In this document: piece after piece, positions 14,342 to 22,469 of the stretch | Numbering within the stretch: position 1 is the stretch's first letter | How the letters are laid out: each line of letters starts with the position of its first letter | Assembly (NCBI GenBank): GCA_001604035.1 | Contig: LVAK01000142.1 | Coordinates: 1-34,461, forward strand | DNA from: Clostridiales bacterium Firm_05 | Lineage (GTDB): Bacteria; Bacillota; Clostridia; Oscillospirales; Ruminococcaceae | Direction of reading: 5' to 3' | Length of the DNA: 34,461 bases | Notes under the pieces: model-generated | Database searches by the model: none | What the model saw: the letters and a program-made list of their open reading frames with translations, nothing else | What the model was told of the DNA's origin: nothing | Made by a program: the position numbers and the translations under genes

Positions 14342-14508
14342 ATCCTAAGTATTGTTGTGAGGTTGAACCGGCGGAGGTTCCGGACATGGTTGAAGTCATC
14401 CGCTGCCCAAAGTGTCATTACAAAAACAACTGCATCAACACAACGAACGGAATCGACCCGGAAGGATACTGCAAGTGGGGCAAGAAGGAAGGCAACAATA
14501 ATGGCTGA
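14338..14508 (+). CDS. Small Cys-rich protein, NPKYC family B
   Basis: 56 residues. NPKYCCEVEPAEVPDMVEV matches the paralogue at 12404; RCPKCHYKNNC and GYCKWGKK add metal-binding Cys. It starts in ATGA overlap and its end overlaps the next ATG (14501). It supports expansion of a small zinc-protein family by duplication in this array. Confidence 0.6.
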   Translation: MNPKYCCEVEPAEVPDMVEVIRCPKCHYKNNCINTTNGIDPEGYCKWGKKEGNNNG

Positions 14509-14782
14509 TCTGGACAAAGTTTTGAAAGGCTTGCAAGCACACGCAGACGGATGTGGATACCGTTCACATCATTGTGATGTTGCGGATTGTCCGTATCGGT
14601 ATGGTGATGAAAGTTGTGACATAGAGGAAATGTGCCGTGATGCTCTTGAACTTCTGAAATCCCAACAGGAAAAGATGGATGCTATGTTTCGGATGTTGAA
14701 ATCAAGAGGTGAACGAATCAAAGAACTGACAGCGAGGAACGAGAAGCTGTACAACGATTGGCTTAGTTTGGCAGCTAAATAG
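14501..14782 (+). CDS. Hypothetical protein with Cys cluster and coiled coil
   Basis: 93 residues. CGYRSHHCDVADC, then C...C near residue 40, and a C-terminal coiled coil (ELLKSQQEKMDAMFRMLKSR). Starts inside the previous gene. No family recognised. Confidence 0.6.
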   Translation: MADLDKVLKGLQAHADGCGYRSHHCDVADCPYRYGDESCDIEEMCRDALELLKSQQEKMDAMFRMLKSRGERIKELTARNEKLYNDWLSLAAK

Positions 14783-14797
14783 GAGGATAGCACACTA

Positions 14798-15262
14798 ATG
14801 AGCGAACTCGACAAGCTTGAATTATGGCTTAAGAAAAACGGCTATACATACGAGCGAATAGAAGAAAATTGGGATTATGGCAGACATCAGATAGTTGTCA
14901 ACAAGGACACCGAAAAGCAATGGGATGCCATCTGCCAAAAAGGATCATACGGATATGCAGAAGGTCTGCTTGAAATCTATGGGTACATCGTGACCGAAGA
15001 AGATGGTGATACCGTTGTCGGATGGCTCAACGCTGATGCAGTAATCAACAGGGTGCGACAGAAGGAATTCATGCAAGAACAAATGGCGAAAGAACCTGTA
15101 ATCTTTGGTGACGGTGCAACGTTTGAAGAAGCAAAAAATTTCTGGTATGCGTGTGCAGTATGTAAGAATCCGTTGGACTTCTGCGACAACTTTTGCAGAA
15201 AATGCGGTTCAGCTATTGATTGGAAAGGCGTAAAGAAGGACGGTGACGGGGATGAAAGTTGA
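14798..15262 (+). CDS. Hypothetical protein with C-terminal zinc ribbon
   Basis: 154 residues from ATG 14798 (AGGAGGATAGC upstream). An N-terminal alpha/beta part (residues ~1-85) is followed by a C-terminal ribbon CAVCKNPLDFCDNFCRKCGS and the junction tail VKKDGDGDES, which carries the next start. Confidence 0.65.
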   Translation: MSELDKLELWLKKNGYTYERIEENWDYGRHQIVVNKDTEKQWDAICQKGSYGYAEGLLEIYGYIVTEEDGDTVVGWLNADAVINRVRQKEFMQEQMAKEPVIFGDGATFEEAKNFWYACAVCKNPLDFCDNFCRKCGSAIDWKGVKKDGDGDES

Positions 15263-15434
15263 TCCGGTGACGGGATGCGCTCATATCGAGAATCTGAACA
15301 CATACAAGCATTTCCGCATCTGTTCAAACTGTCATGCAGAGATGCCGAAAGAGATTTTTGAGGAAGAATTAAAGTTTTGTTGGCGGTGCGGTGTGATGTT
15401 CGATCACACAGACGATGAGCCAGATGACAAATAA
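15252..15434 (+). CDS. Small zinc-ribbon protein
   Basis: 60 residues from the junction ATG 15252. CSNCHAEMP ... CWRCGVMF is a four-Cys ribbon with an acidic tail. A second junction-like copy (GGTGACGGGATG at 15265) falls inside its first codons. Confidence 0.65.
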   Translation: MKVDPVTGCAHIENLNTYKHFRICSNCHAEMPKEIFEEELKFCWRCGVMFDHTDDEPDDK

Positions 15435-15462
15435 ACAGTTAGTACGCTAAAGGAGCGACCAT

Positions 15463-15753
15463 ATGGAAGGGAAAATGTCGGAAGTATTCAATGCGATTGA
15501 TACACTTATCGAAAATTGCAATAGAGCAATAAAACAATTCAATCCAGAGACAGACAAAGGGAAAATCCTCGATGCGTATCAGAATTGGAAACCAACAAAC
15601 GCAAGGAACAGTATGGGTTGCCCAGAGGATTGGTACTGCTATCCGTTCTCAATTTCAAGAACATTTAGCCGAGAAGAAGTCGAGGAAATGGACGAAAAAA
15701 CCATCAGTTACCTTGTTCGGTTAGCAAACAACCTTTCGGACGCATTTTACTGA
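15463..15753 (+). CDS. Hypothetical helical protein
   Basis: 96 residues after CTAAAGGAGCGACCAT. All-helical prediction; no domain recognised. Lies between two array-type spacers. Confidence 0.6.
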   Translation: MEGKMSEVFNAIDTLIENCNRAIKQFNPETDKGKILDAYQNWKPTNARNSMGCPEDWYCYPFSISRTFSREEVEEMDEKTISYLVRLANNLSDAFY

Positions 15754-15780
15754 TTCAGTTAAGTCGTTAAAGGAGCGGAT

Positions 15781-15909
15781 ATGATGTTGTTTGGACTTCT
15801 GATTGACTTCATTTGCAGGCTGATCCTTGTCGCATTGGCAGTAGGAGTCGTTTTTTTCGTGATCGTGATGGCCGTTCTGATGATCGGCGAGAAGATGAAC
15901 TGGTGGTGA
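15781..15909 (+). CDS. Single-span membrane peptide
   Basis: 42 residues beginning MMLFGLLIDFICRL, with one membrane segment (about residues 12-36) and a short positive end. AAAGGAGCGGAT lies before it. It is too short for known holins but could disturb or mark the membrane. Confidence 0.55.
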   Translation: MMLFGLLIDFICRLILVALAVGVVFFVIVMAVLMIGEKMNWW

Positions 15910-15914
15910 TATGA

Positions 15915-16277
15915 ATGAAGGCATATGTAATAAGCGACAAGGGCGGATACCTGGACTATGTACTCGTCGTTTTTGCGGAAACCAAAGGCAAGGCAATATC
16001 GTCCGCATTGGGAACAGAAGAGTTCCCAAAGTACGATTGGAATTTCACCGATCTTCGGGCAAGAAGGATCCCGGAACTGGACAAAGCATACCGCGGGCGT
16101 TGGCGCATGGATTGGGATGACGATGAAGACCGTCTTGCTTTTGTAAGGGATGCGCATTGCTACTGTAATGACGACTGCTTTGACCCGGACGATTGCGTAA
16201 GCTGTGTCGGAAAAGAATACTGCAGCCGGTATGAAGAGTACCTGGAAGAAGAACAGGAAGGTGATGGCAATGTTTGA
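15915..16277 (+). CDS. Hypothetical acidic protein
   Basis: 120 residues. A compact N-terminal fold (MKAYVISDKGGYLDYVLVVF) resembles small phage proteins that read a single conserved domain; the C-terminal part is acidic with C-x-C, CxxC and CSR. It overlaps the next small membrane protein. Confidence 0.6.
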   Translation: MKAYVISDKGGYLDYVLVVFAETKGKAISSALGTEEFPKYDWNFTDLRARRIPELDKAYRGRWRMDWDDDEDRLAFVRDAHCYCNDDCFDPDDCVSCVGKEYCSRYEEYLEEEQEGDGNV

Positions 16278-16512
16278 ATTTGTCTCGGAGTTTCTGAGGA
16301 ACGTTTTGAGAATCATAGGGTATGTCGTGATCGCGGTCATCATCCTCTTATCAGCTGCAGGCTTCCTGGGTGGGCTGATCCATCTGATCGTGAACCAGGA
16401 GTTCTGCTGGTGGTTACCGGCCGGCGGTGTTTCTCTTATTCTGTGTGCTGCCCTGCTTAGGACAATCAGTGAATGGGATTGTGGAGGTGAAGAGAATGGG
16501 AATGACGATTAA
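16264..16512 (+). CDS. Small two-span membrane protein
   Basis: 82 residues with two membrane segments (IIGYVVIAVIILLSAAGFLG and LPAGGVSLILCAALL) and an acidic C-terminus. ATG 16264 overlaps the previous gene; ATG 16270 is an alternative. The topology is holin-like, but no endolysin lies nearby. Confidence 0.6.
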   Translation: MAMFEFVSEFLRNVLRIIGYVVIAVIILLSAAGFLGGLIHLIVNQEFCWWLPAGGVSLILCAALLRTISEWDCGGEENGNDD

Positions 16513-16795
16513 CGGAATGACCCCGGACCAGATGTGCGATGCCATGTGTGACAATGTGGTACCGAAGGAGAAACCGTGCTGGTGGATCTTCACGTTCGGA
16601 CACGGCCAGCCTCACGCCGGTCACTACGTCCGGATATTCGGGACATTCGACAGTGCCCGTCAAAAGATGTTCCAGAAGTACGGTCCGCAATGGGGATTCC
16701 AGTACAGTGATAAGGAATGGGATGCCTGGCTGGCCAGGAAGCCTGCATATCTGCCGGCAGAAGAGCTGCTGGAAGAGATCGGGAAGGAGGAATGA
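16496..16795 (+). CDS. Hypothetical phage protein
   Basis: 99 residues after GGAGGTGAAGAGA. FTFGHGQPHAGHYVRIFGTF and FQYSDKEWDAW are typical of a small phage family that I can recognise by pattern but not name. Stop overlaps the next ATG. Confidence 0.6.
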   Translation: MGMTINGMTPDQMCDAMCDNVVPKEKPCWWIFTFGHGQPHAGHYVRIFGTFDSARQKMFQKYGPQWGFQYSDKEWDAWLARKPAYLPAEELLEEIGKEE

Positions 16796-16797
16796 CC

Positions 16798-17109
16798 ATG
16801 GCATTTAATTCTTGTGACATGCTTCCAAATGAAAGTGTCGAGCTCACAGTCCAGCACCTTGATATGCTTGCCTGCTGCGATGTGCTTTCAGACAAGGCAA
16901 AGGAAGTATGCGACAATGCTTCGGTTTACCTCAGGAAGCTGGTTTTGGAAGAGAAAAACAGGGAAGCAATGAAGCCGATTACAGATCCGAGGGTTGGCAA
17001 TTTCTTCGGGAGGTGTCCAAAGTGCATGAAGGGCATTCGTTCAATCGAACATCCTCACTTCTGCGGACACTGCGGGTGTGAGATCGTATGGGAGGGGTGG
17101 GAGGAGTGA
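16798..17109 (+). CDS. Hypothetical protein with zinc ribbon
   Basis: 103 residues. The helical N-terminal half is followed by CPKCMKGIRSIEHPHFCGHCGC, a four-Cys ribbon. ATG 16798 sits at good spacing from GGAGG; ATG 16792 is a closer alternative. Confidence 0.65.
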   Translation: MAFNSCDMLPNESVELTVQHLDMLACCDVLSDKAKEVCDNASVYLRKLVLEEKNREAMKPITDPRVGNFFGRCPKCMKGIRSIEHPHFCGHCGCEIVWEGWEE

Positions 17110-17115
17110 TGTAGA

Positions 17116-17310
17116 ATGCTGATATCACCGCCTCGGCCCATGAAGATTACCGGCACATGTCAGATGTGCGAACGACCAAACCTGCCGTTGCAGATGATTT
17201 CGTTCTGGGACTATGAAGGGTACACATGCTCGCAATGCACAGAGAAGCTGAAGAAAGAGAACCTGGCCAAGATGATATTTGCCATGGAACATGCAGAACC
17301 TGCGGAATAG
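17116..17310 (+). CDS. Small zinc-ribbon protein
   Basis: 64 residues. CQMCERPNL ... CSQCTEKL is a four-Cys ribbon; the C-terminus is helical. Last gene of the array before a repressor-type dyad region. Confidence 0.6.
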   Translation: MLISPPRPMKITGTCQMCERPNLPLQMISFWDYEGYTCSQCTEKLKKENLAKMIFAMEHAEPAE

Positions 17311-17348
17311 AAAAAAACAGCATATGACCATTTTTTCTATTCCAAACC

Positions 17349-17363
17349 ACAACGGAACGTAGT
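17349..17363. promoter_or_regulatory. Operator-like dyad O5 over a -10 box
   Basis: ACAACGGAACGTAGT. Its last T is the first base of TACAAT (17363-17368), the same geometry as the dyad and -10 at 2456-2475. A weak -35 lies upstream. Probably a repressible internal promoter. Confidence 0.6.
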
Positions 17364-17396
17364 ACAATACTCAGTAACCGAATAATAGGAGGCGTC

Positions 17397-17669
17397 ATGA
17401 TGACGAGATCAGAAGAAAAGAGCAGAGACCAGCCAAAGTCCCCTGCGGATTATGCAATACTACACCAAAGGTCATTCCGAACGGCCTTTGATTTTCTCAC
17501 TTCTCACTTCCCACCAGGATCCGATCCGGAATGGTGGGATAAAACGGCAACGGAAGCATCAGCTGCCAGCGAGTCCCAGCTGGACGACCCACTGACAATG
17601 AAACTGCTGAGCGCAGTGATGGACTATCTCGAGATCGAGTATAAGAACAGGAGGGAACAACATGAGTAA
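17397..17669 (+). CDS. Hypothetical small protein
   Basis: 90 residues after AATAGGAGGCGTC. The middle (YAILHQRSFRTAFDFLTSHFPP) looks helical; no domain recognised. First gene after dyad O5 and so possibly under repressor control. Overlaps the next gene by 8 bases. Confidence 0.6.
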   Translation: MMTRSEEKSRDQPKSPADYAILHQRSFRTAFDFLTSHFPPGSDPEWWDKTATEASAASESQLDDPLTMKLLSAVMDYLEIEYKNRREQHE

Positions 17670-17913
17670 GTTGCAAATAACAAAGATGCCATGCGGAAAT
17701 GGCATGGATACCATGAGAATCGCAGGATTTGCCGATGGTGAACTCAATGCACTGAAGAGCATGGAACACGGAGAGGCCAGGCAGAAACTTCTGGACATGC
17801 TCGACAACCGGAACAACGGTACCGGCAGAATGTGGCAGTGTGGCTACGGTGTGTACGGACTATGGTTCGATAATGAGTTCGCGTATATGAATGTCGGTAA
17901 GTCCTGCGATTAA
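17662..17913 (+). CDS. Hypothetical small protein
   Basis: 83 residues, with GTGRMWQCGYGVYGLWFDNE near the end. No recognised family. ATG 17662 overlaps the previous stop and AGGAGGGAACA lies before it. Its stop is followed by dyad O6. Confidence 0.6.
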   Translation: MSKLQITKMPCGNGMDTMRIAGFADGELNALKSMEHGEARQKLLDMLDNRNNGTGRMWQCGYGVYGLWFDNEFAYMNVGKSCD

Positions 17914-17928
17914 TTTTTGCCGCTGGCT

Positions 17929-17943
17929 ACTACAAAACGTAGT
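17929..17943. promoter_or_regulatory. Operator-like dyad O6 at a ribosome binding site
   Basis: ACTACAAAACGTAGT ends ten bases before the radical SAM ATG at 17954, so it overlaps or abuts that gene's ribosome binding region (GTGAGG). Position suggests a roadblock or elongation-stop site more than a promoter operator. Confidence 0.5.
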
Positions 17944-17953
17944 GAGGTACAAC

Positions 17954-18898
17954 ATGCGAATCGGTTTGATCGACGTAGACGGACATAATTTCCCGAACCT
18001 GGCGCTGATGCGGATCTCCGCTTATCACAAAGCAAAAGGTGACGAGGTTGAATGGTGGTGGTCTGACCTTATTCACTATGACATAGTCTACATGAGTAAG
18101 ATCTTCTCCAGCACATACTCAAAGGACGTCCCAGAACCGATGAATGCGGACAAGGTGATCAAAGGCGGAACCGGGTACGCAATTCACCTTGAAAACGGGA
18201 AGGAAGTATTCGATAAATCGAAACACCAGAACCTCCCGGACGAGGTTGAAAAGATGTTCCCGGACTACTCGATCTACCCGGAGTTCGACTTCGCAGTTTC
18301 TCTCACGTCCAGAGGCTGCCCGCGCGGATGCAGTTTCTGCCACGTTGCTGCCAAAGAGGGCCGGTGCTCCGTCAAGGTGGCGGACGTTTCCGACTTCTGG
18401 AATGGGCAGAAGCACATTGAAATTCTGGATCCAAATATAACTGCTTGCCGTGATAAACGGGATCTGATGAGACAGTATATGGAGACAGGCGCCACGCTGA
18501 ATTTTAACCAAGGTCTGGACATGCGGTTCATAAACGATGACGACGTAAACGACATCAACCGCATGCGGATTAAGAAGATGCACTTTGCCTGGGATAACCC
18601 AAAGGACGACCTGGAAGGAAAGTTCCGATGGTTTGCTGATAAATACAGGAAGTCCAGGAAAGGTATGGTATACGTGCTGACAAACCACAGCAGCACAATG
18701 GAAGAGAACCTTCACAGGATCTATGTGCTGCGGGATCTCAACTATGATCCGTTCGTCATGGTGTACAACAAGCCGGAGGCCCCGCAGGAAATCAAAATGC
18801 TGCAGAGGTGGTGCAACAATAAATTCGTTTTCAAAAAGGTAAAAAGATTTGAGGACTATCTTGGAAGCAAACACTATTCAGAAATAAAGGATATGTAA
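17954..18898 (+). CDS. Radical SAM protein
   Basis: 314 residues from ATG 17954. The N-terminal ~100 residues resemble a cobalamin-binding-like fold (MRIGLIDVDGHNFPNLALMR). The CxxxCxxC iron-sulfur motif is Cys122, Cys126 and Cys129 in RGCPRGCSFC. A barrel follows with ILDPNITACRDKRDLM and LNFNQGLDMRFI. It cleaves SAM to form a radical. Phages carry such enzymes for nucleotide or tRNA modification, but the substrate cannot be told here. Neighbours (ThyX-like protein and glycosyltransferases) make base modification worth testing. Confidence 0.88.
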   Translation: MRIGLIDVDGHNFPNLALMRISAYHKAKGDEVEWWWSDLIHYDIVYMSKIFSSTYSKDVPEPMNADKVIKGGTGYAIHLENGKEVFDKSKHQNLPDEVEKMFPDYSIYPEFDFAVSLTSRGCPRGCSFCHVAAKEGRCSVKVADVSDFWNGQKHIEILDPNITACRDKRDLMRQYMETGATLNFNQGLDMRFINDDDVNDINRMRIKKMHFAWDNPKDDLEGKFRWFADKYRKSRKGMVYVLTNHSSTMEENLHRIYVLRDLNYDPFVMVYNKPEAPQEIKMLQRWCNNKFVFKKVKRFEDYLGSKHYSEIKDM

Positions 18899-18942
18899 CA
18901 GTGAACAACTATTATCAATGTGCTGAAAGGAGCAGTATTACC

Positions 18943-19275
18943 ATGAGAAAAATCACAAAAAAATTGGCGATCATCGTCCTGCTGGTCGCCTGCATGTTGT
19001 TCGTTTTCGCTGGGTGTGAACGCAAGATGGGCAACCGGATCGTTGGCGGAAAGGACGTTCAGACATTCACCTATGCGTATGTTGTTGTCGGCGGACAGAA
19101 GGTCGCTGAAGGTGCCGTTACTCAGTGGCGGGACTATGACGACAGCGATACGGTCCAGGTCCTCGTCAACGGCAAATTCTACCTGACGCATTACACAAAC
19201 GTTGTACTCGTTGCCGACCCGAATCAAGGTGCCCTGTCGTATGGTGATTCTTCTTGGGCCGGCATCGATGAGTGA
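18943..19275 (+). CDS. Lipoprotein, unknown function
   Basis: 110 residues with a short basic start, a hydrophobic core and lipobox FVFAGC (Cys25), so it should be lipidated and anchored outside the membrane. The mature part is a small beta-rich domain. Phage lipoproteins often block superinfection, which would fit, but there is no direct evidence. ATG 18943 is chosen because it opens directly into the signal peptide. Confidence 0.72.
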   Translation: MRKITKKLAIIVLLVACMLFVFAGCERKMGNRIVGGKDVQTFTYAYVVVGGQKVAEGAVTQWRDYDDSDTVQVLVNGKFYLTHYTNVVLVADPNQGALSYGDSSWAGIDE

Positions 19276-19287
19276 GGAGGATCCAGG

Positions 19288-19947
19288 ATGAAGATTGAGA
19301 CAATTGAAGTATCCGGTTTCCGGCCGGCATTGCATGCCATGCGGAATCCGATGGACAGCTGGGACAAGTCAGATACTACCTGGCATACAACCGCGGACAT
19401 GTATCCAGACGAACCATTTTCAACCACAATCGACTTTCTGATTGGCGAGAAGGACAAGGAACTTTCGATCCGTCTGCAGAATGCCGGCCCGGAACACTGC
19501 AAGCACCTGCGGATGATCATGGTATACGCCGACATCACTGCTCCCAGATACTGGTGGACTGAGTTCGACACGTACCGTAACGGAGTCGAGAAGGTGAGCT
19601 GCAGCACCATGCACAAGCTGACGTCCCGGCCGCTGACGATGGATGATTTCGAACATGACTGCCTGTGGGACCAGCACCTGGAACAGGTAATTGAACTGGC
19701 CAATAATTCCATCAACATGGCCAAGAATGTTCACGATCTGAACATGACAGAAGAAGACAAGAAGCACCACTGGCGCGGCCTGATCCAGGGACTCCCGCAG
19801 TCCTACTTGCAGAAACGCACTGTCATGATGTCCTACGCAGCGCTCCGGAATATCTACCGCCAGCGTGAAGGACATAAGCTGAAAGAATGGGAGATGTTCC
19901 GCGAATGGGTCCGAAACCTTCCGTGCAGCTGGATGATCACAGAATGA
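19288..19947 (+). CDS. ThyX-like phage protein (tentative)
   Basis: 219 residues. GPEHCKHLRMIMVYADITAP, YWWTEFDTYR and SCSTMHKL match a widespread phage family of ThyX-like fold; the C-terminal YAALRNIYRQREGH resembles the later ThyX helix with substrate contacts. The classical ThyX RHRxxSxNExSxR signature is absent, so it may bind FAD or dUMP differently or serve another reaction. Possible roles are thymidylate or modified-pyrimidine synthesis. GGAGGATCCAGG precedes ATG. Overlaps the next gene. Confidence 0.55.
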   Translation: MKIETIEVSGFRPALHAMRNPMDSWDKSDTTWHTTADMYPDEPFSTTIDFLIGEKDKELSIRLQNAGPEHCKHLRMIMVYADITAPRYWWTEFDTYRNGVEKVSCSTMHKLTSRPLTMDDFEHDCLWDQHLEQVIELANNSINMAKNVHDLNMTEEDKKHHWRGLIQGLPQSYLQKRTVMMSYAALRNIYRQREGHKLKEWEMFREWVRNLPCSWMITE

Positions 19948-20246
19948 AACTTCGCAAGATCGCTGCCATGTACCATTTCTATGGCATCGATCCGTTGTCC
20001 GGGAAGTGTGAAGATTGCCCACACTTTATCAGCGGAGAATACCATGGACGGAGGTACTTTAAGTGCACCGTCTATGGTTGTTCTCACAGCGAGAGCACAG
20101 ACTGGCGGAAAAGCTATACTGCCTGCGGGTTAATCGACCACGACTTCCCGGAAAACGATGCCAGGGTCATTGATATCCTGAAACACGATCCGATCCTAAA
20201 GACAGAACAGATTCCTGGACAGATGACGGTGGAGGATTTCCTATGA
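19944..20246 (+). CDS. Hypothetical Cys-rich protein
   Basis: 100 residues. CEDCPHF near residue 22 and CTVYGCSH near residue 40 form a likely zinc site. A phage-typical accessory gene between ThyX-like and zinc-ribbon genes; overlaps both by 4 bases. Confidence 0.6.
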   Translation: MKLRKIAAMYHFYGIDPLSGKCEDCPHFISGEYHGRRYFKCTVYGCSHSESTDWRKSYTACGLIDHDFPENDARVIDILKHDPILKTEQIPGQMTVEDFL

Positions 20247-20539
20247 GCAAGACAAACTGCGTGAACTGCGGATCCGCAAAGGACGTTGACGCAAAGGTCT
20301 GCCCGTTTTGCGGCACTTCTTACTTTGACCTGACGGACATCGACCTGGACGGTAAACATCCTTGCATCGTGCGGTTCAAGCACGGAGACAACGTTTTCCA
20401 GATGAAGGCGTACCCTTCCATTGCGGAAATTACATTTCACCCTGTTGCCATGGATGCCAGGGGCGTGGATGGACGCCTCTTGATGATGAGCCGCAACAAC
20501 AATATCACTGCACGTATTGAGTTCGTGTCTGCCGGATAA
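20243..20539 (+). CDS. Zinc-ribbon protein
   Basis: 98 residues. An N-terminal ribbon CVNCGSAKDVDAKVCPFCG is followed by a beta-rich domain. Directly before the replicative helicase gene, so it may act in replication or as its regulator. Function unknown. Confidence 0.65.
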   Translation: MSKTNCVNCGSAKDVDAKVCPFCGTSYFDLTDIDLDGKHPCIVRFKHGDNVFQMKAYPSIAEITFHPVAMDARGVDGRLLMMSRNNNITARIEFVSAG

Positions 20540-20563
20540 AAAATAGAGAGGAGGTGATGCCAT

Positions 20564-22456
20564 GTGTCGGAACCGACAGAACTGATCCCGAAATTTACGT
20601 TGGATGATTTCCTGAGTGAGGCACCTTACCAATGGCTGTACGAACGGAAGGACAATAAGTTCATGCTCCAGATCCTTCTGCAGAAAGTCCAGGTGATTGC
20701 CAAGGCTGCCGGATTTTCCGGTTTCATGAAGACGTGGAACGCATACGTCGAAAGTAAGAGTCCGCGTGCCACGATCGTCGGTAACAACCAGACGCTGTTC
20801 CCGGGACAGCCGGTGCAGCTGGACTGCGGACAATACGTAGCAGATGAGTACGGTGTGTCCCGTCTCAATGAAATGGGCGCCGAGGTAGAAGTCCTGTCCC
20901 ACCCGCTGCTGCCGGTCAAGAGAGTGACCAATATCGAATCCCTGGAGGAGAAACTTGAGATCGCATACTGCCGCGGAAAGGACAAGTGGAAGAACATTAC
21001 AGTTTCCCGGGAGACACTGGCCAGCGCACAGAAGATTATCGCATTGTCAAAGCACGGCGTCGCAGTGAACAGTGAGAATGCCAAGGAGGTGGTCAAGTAC
21101 ATGGGCGCACTGGAGTCCATGAACTATGACAACCTCCCGCGCCAGGATTCTATCGGCCATATGGGCTGGCTTCCGGACGGATCCTTTGCACCGTATGCAT
21201 CTGAGATCGCATATGACGGGGAGTCCACCGAGTTCGCCAGGATGTACAACGACTTCCAGCCCACAGGCAGTGAGGAAGTATGGATGGACCTGATCAAGAA
21301 GGTCCGCAGCGGCAGGAGTGTACCGGCCAGGATCGCACTGGCTGCCAGCTTCGCCGCTCCGCTGGTATCGATCTGCAATGCACTGCCATTCTTCGTCCAC
21401 CTTTGGGGCACCCAGGGATGCGGCAAGACAGTCGGTCTCATGGAGGCAGCCAGTGTATGGGGCAATCCCACAGTAGGCCGGTACATCAAGACCTTCGGCG
21501 GTACCAAGGTATCCCTGGAGCTGTACGCTGCTTTCTGCGGGAACATGCCGATCCTTCTGGACGAGCTGCAGGTGATCTCTGACCGGCGCATGTTTGACGA
21601 CATTATCTACATGTTATGTGAGGGTGTCAGCAAGGGCAGAGGCGCCAAGGAAGGCGGACTGCAGACACAGCGCAGGTGGTCCAGCTGTATCCTCACGACC
21701 GGCGAAATGCCCATCGTGCAGAGCAACTCAGGCGGTGGCGCAGCGGTCCGTACGATCGAGGTCAACTACGGAGGCGAGCCCCTGTTTGACGACGCCCGCA
21801 GTGTGGCAAATACCCTGAAGGAGAACTACGGATTCGCCGGCCGCCGGTTCATTGAGCTGCTCCGGAATGAGCAGTACCGTGAGTTGGTGAAGGGTGTACA
21901 GAAGAAGAAGTACAACGAGCTGTCCGGGGAAATCCAGGATAAGCAGGTGCTGTCCGCATCCATCCTGCTTGCAGCTGATACGCTGGCTGATTTCGGCATC
22001 TTTAAGGACGGCAAGGCGCTGACAGTCGAGGACATAAAACCGTACCTGATCACCCGGGAAGAGGCCGACGTGAATGCCAGATGCTACCAGTGGTTGACCG
22101 GATTCATCGGTGCCAATCCGCGCCGGTTCGATTCTGAGGACATGAACAACGGTGAGCTGTGGGGTAAGATCGAGGACGACTATGTCTTCTTCATCAAGTC
22201 CGTGTTCGAGCGCGTGCTGAAGCAGGAAGGATATTCCGCCGGCGCATTCCTGACCTGGGCCAAGAGGCAGGGTCTGTTGAAGGGTGAGAACTATGGCATC
22301 GGCAGTGGGAACAATCGCCAGACCTGCCGGAAGACATTCAACAAGGTCTCGACCGTGTGCGTGGGTCTCAAGCTGCTGACCCCGGAGCCTGTGAAGGAAG
22401 AAAAGGAAGAGTACAAAGAGTACCTGGAGGTGCATCCTGATGACATGCCGTTTTGA
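20564..22456 (+). CDS. DUF927-type phage replicative helicase/primase ATPase
   Basis: 630 residues starting at GTG 20564 (AGAGGAGGTGAT upstream; nearby ATGs are out of frame). The central part is a DUF927-like P-loop ATPase: Walker A GTQGCGKT (about 282-289), Walker B PILLDELQ (330-337) and TTGEMPIVQ. DUF927 proteins are linked to phage and plasmid primase-helicases that open origins and move on DNA. It lies directly before an iteron field, the expected place for its origin. The CHC2 protein at 13639 may be the separated primase finger. Confidence 0.85.
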   Translation: MSEPTELIPKFTLDDFLSEAPYQWLYERKDNKFMLQILLQKVQVIAKAAGFSGFMKTWNAYVESKSPRATIVGNNQTLFPGQPVQLDCGQYVADEYGVSRLNEMGAEVEVLSHPLLPVKRVTNIESLEEKLEIAYCRGKDKWKNITVSRETLASAQKIIALSKHGVAVNSENAKEVVKYMGALESMNYDNLPRQDSIGHMGWLPDGSFAPYASEIAYDGESTEFARMYNDFQPTGSEEVWMDLIKKVRSGRSVPARIALAASFAAPLVSICNALPFFVHLWGTQGCGKTVGLMEAASVWGNPTVGRYIKTFGGTKVSLELYAAFCGNMPILLDELQVISDRRMFDDIIYMLCEGVSKGRGAKEGGLQTQRRWSSCILTTGEMPIVQSNSGGGAAVRTIEVNYGGEPLFDDARSVANTLKENYGFAGRRFIELLRNEQYRELVKGVQKKKYNELSGEIQDKQVLSASILLAADTLADFGIFKDGKALTVEDIKPYLITREEADVNARCYQWLTGFIGANPRRFDSEDMNNGELWGKIEDDYVFFIKSVFERVLKQEGYSAGAFLTWAKRQGLLKGENYGIGSGNNRQTCRKTFNKVSTVCVGLKLLTPEPVKEEKEEYKEYLEVHPDDMPF

Positions 22457-22469
22457 GAATCAGAAATTA

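Noticed and set aside
15781-16512. Holin pair
   Set aside because: Two small membrane proteins are present, but there is no endolysin or late-gene context.
18119-18874. 251-residue minus-strand frame
   Set aside because: Complement of the radical SAM gene; no motifs or start signal.
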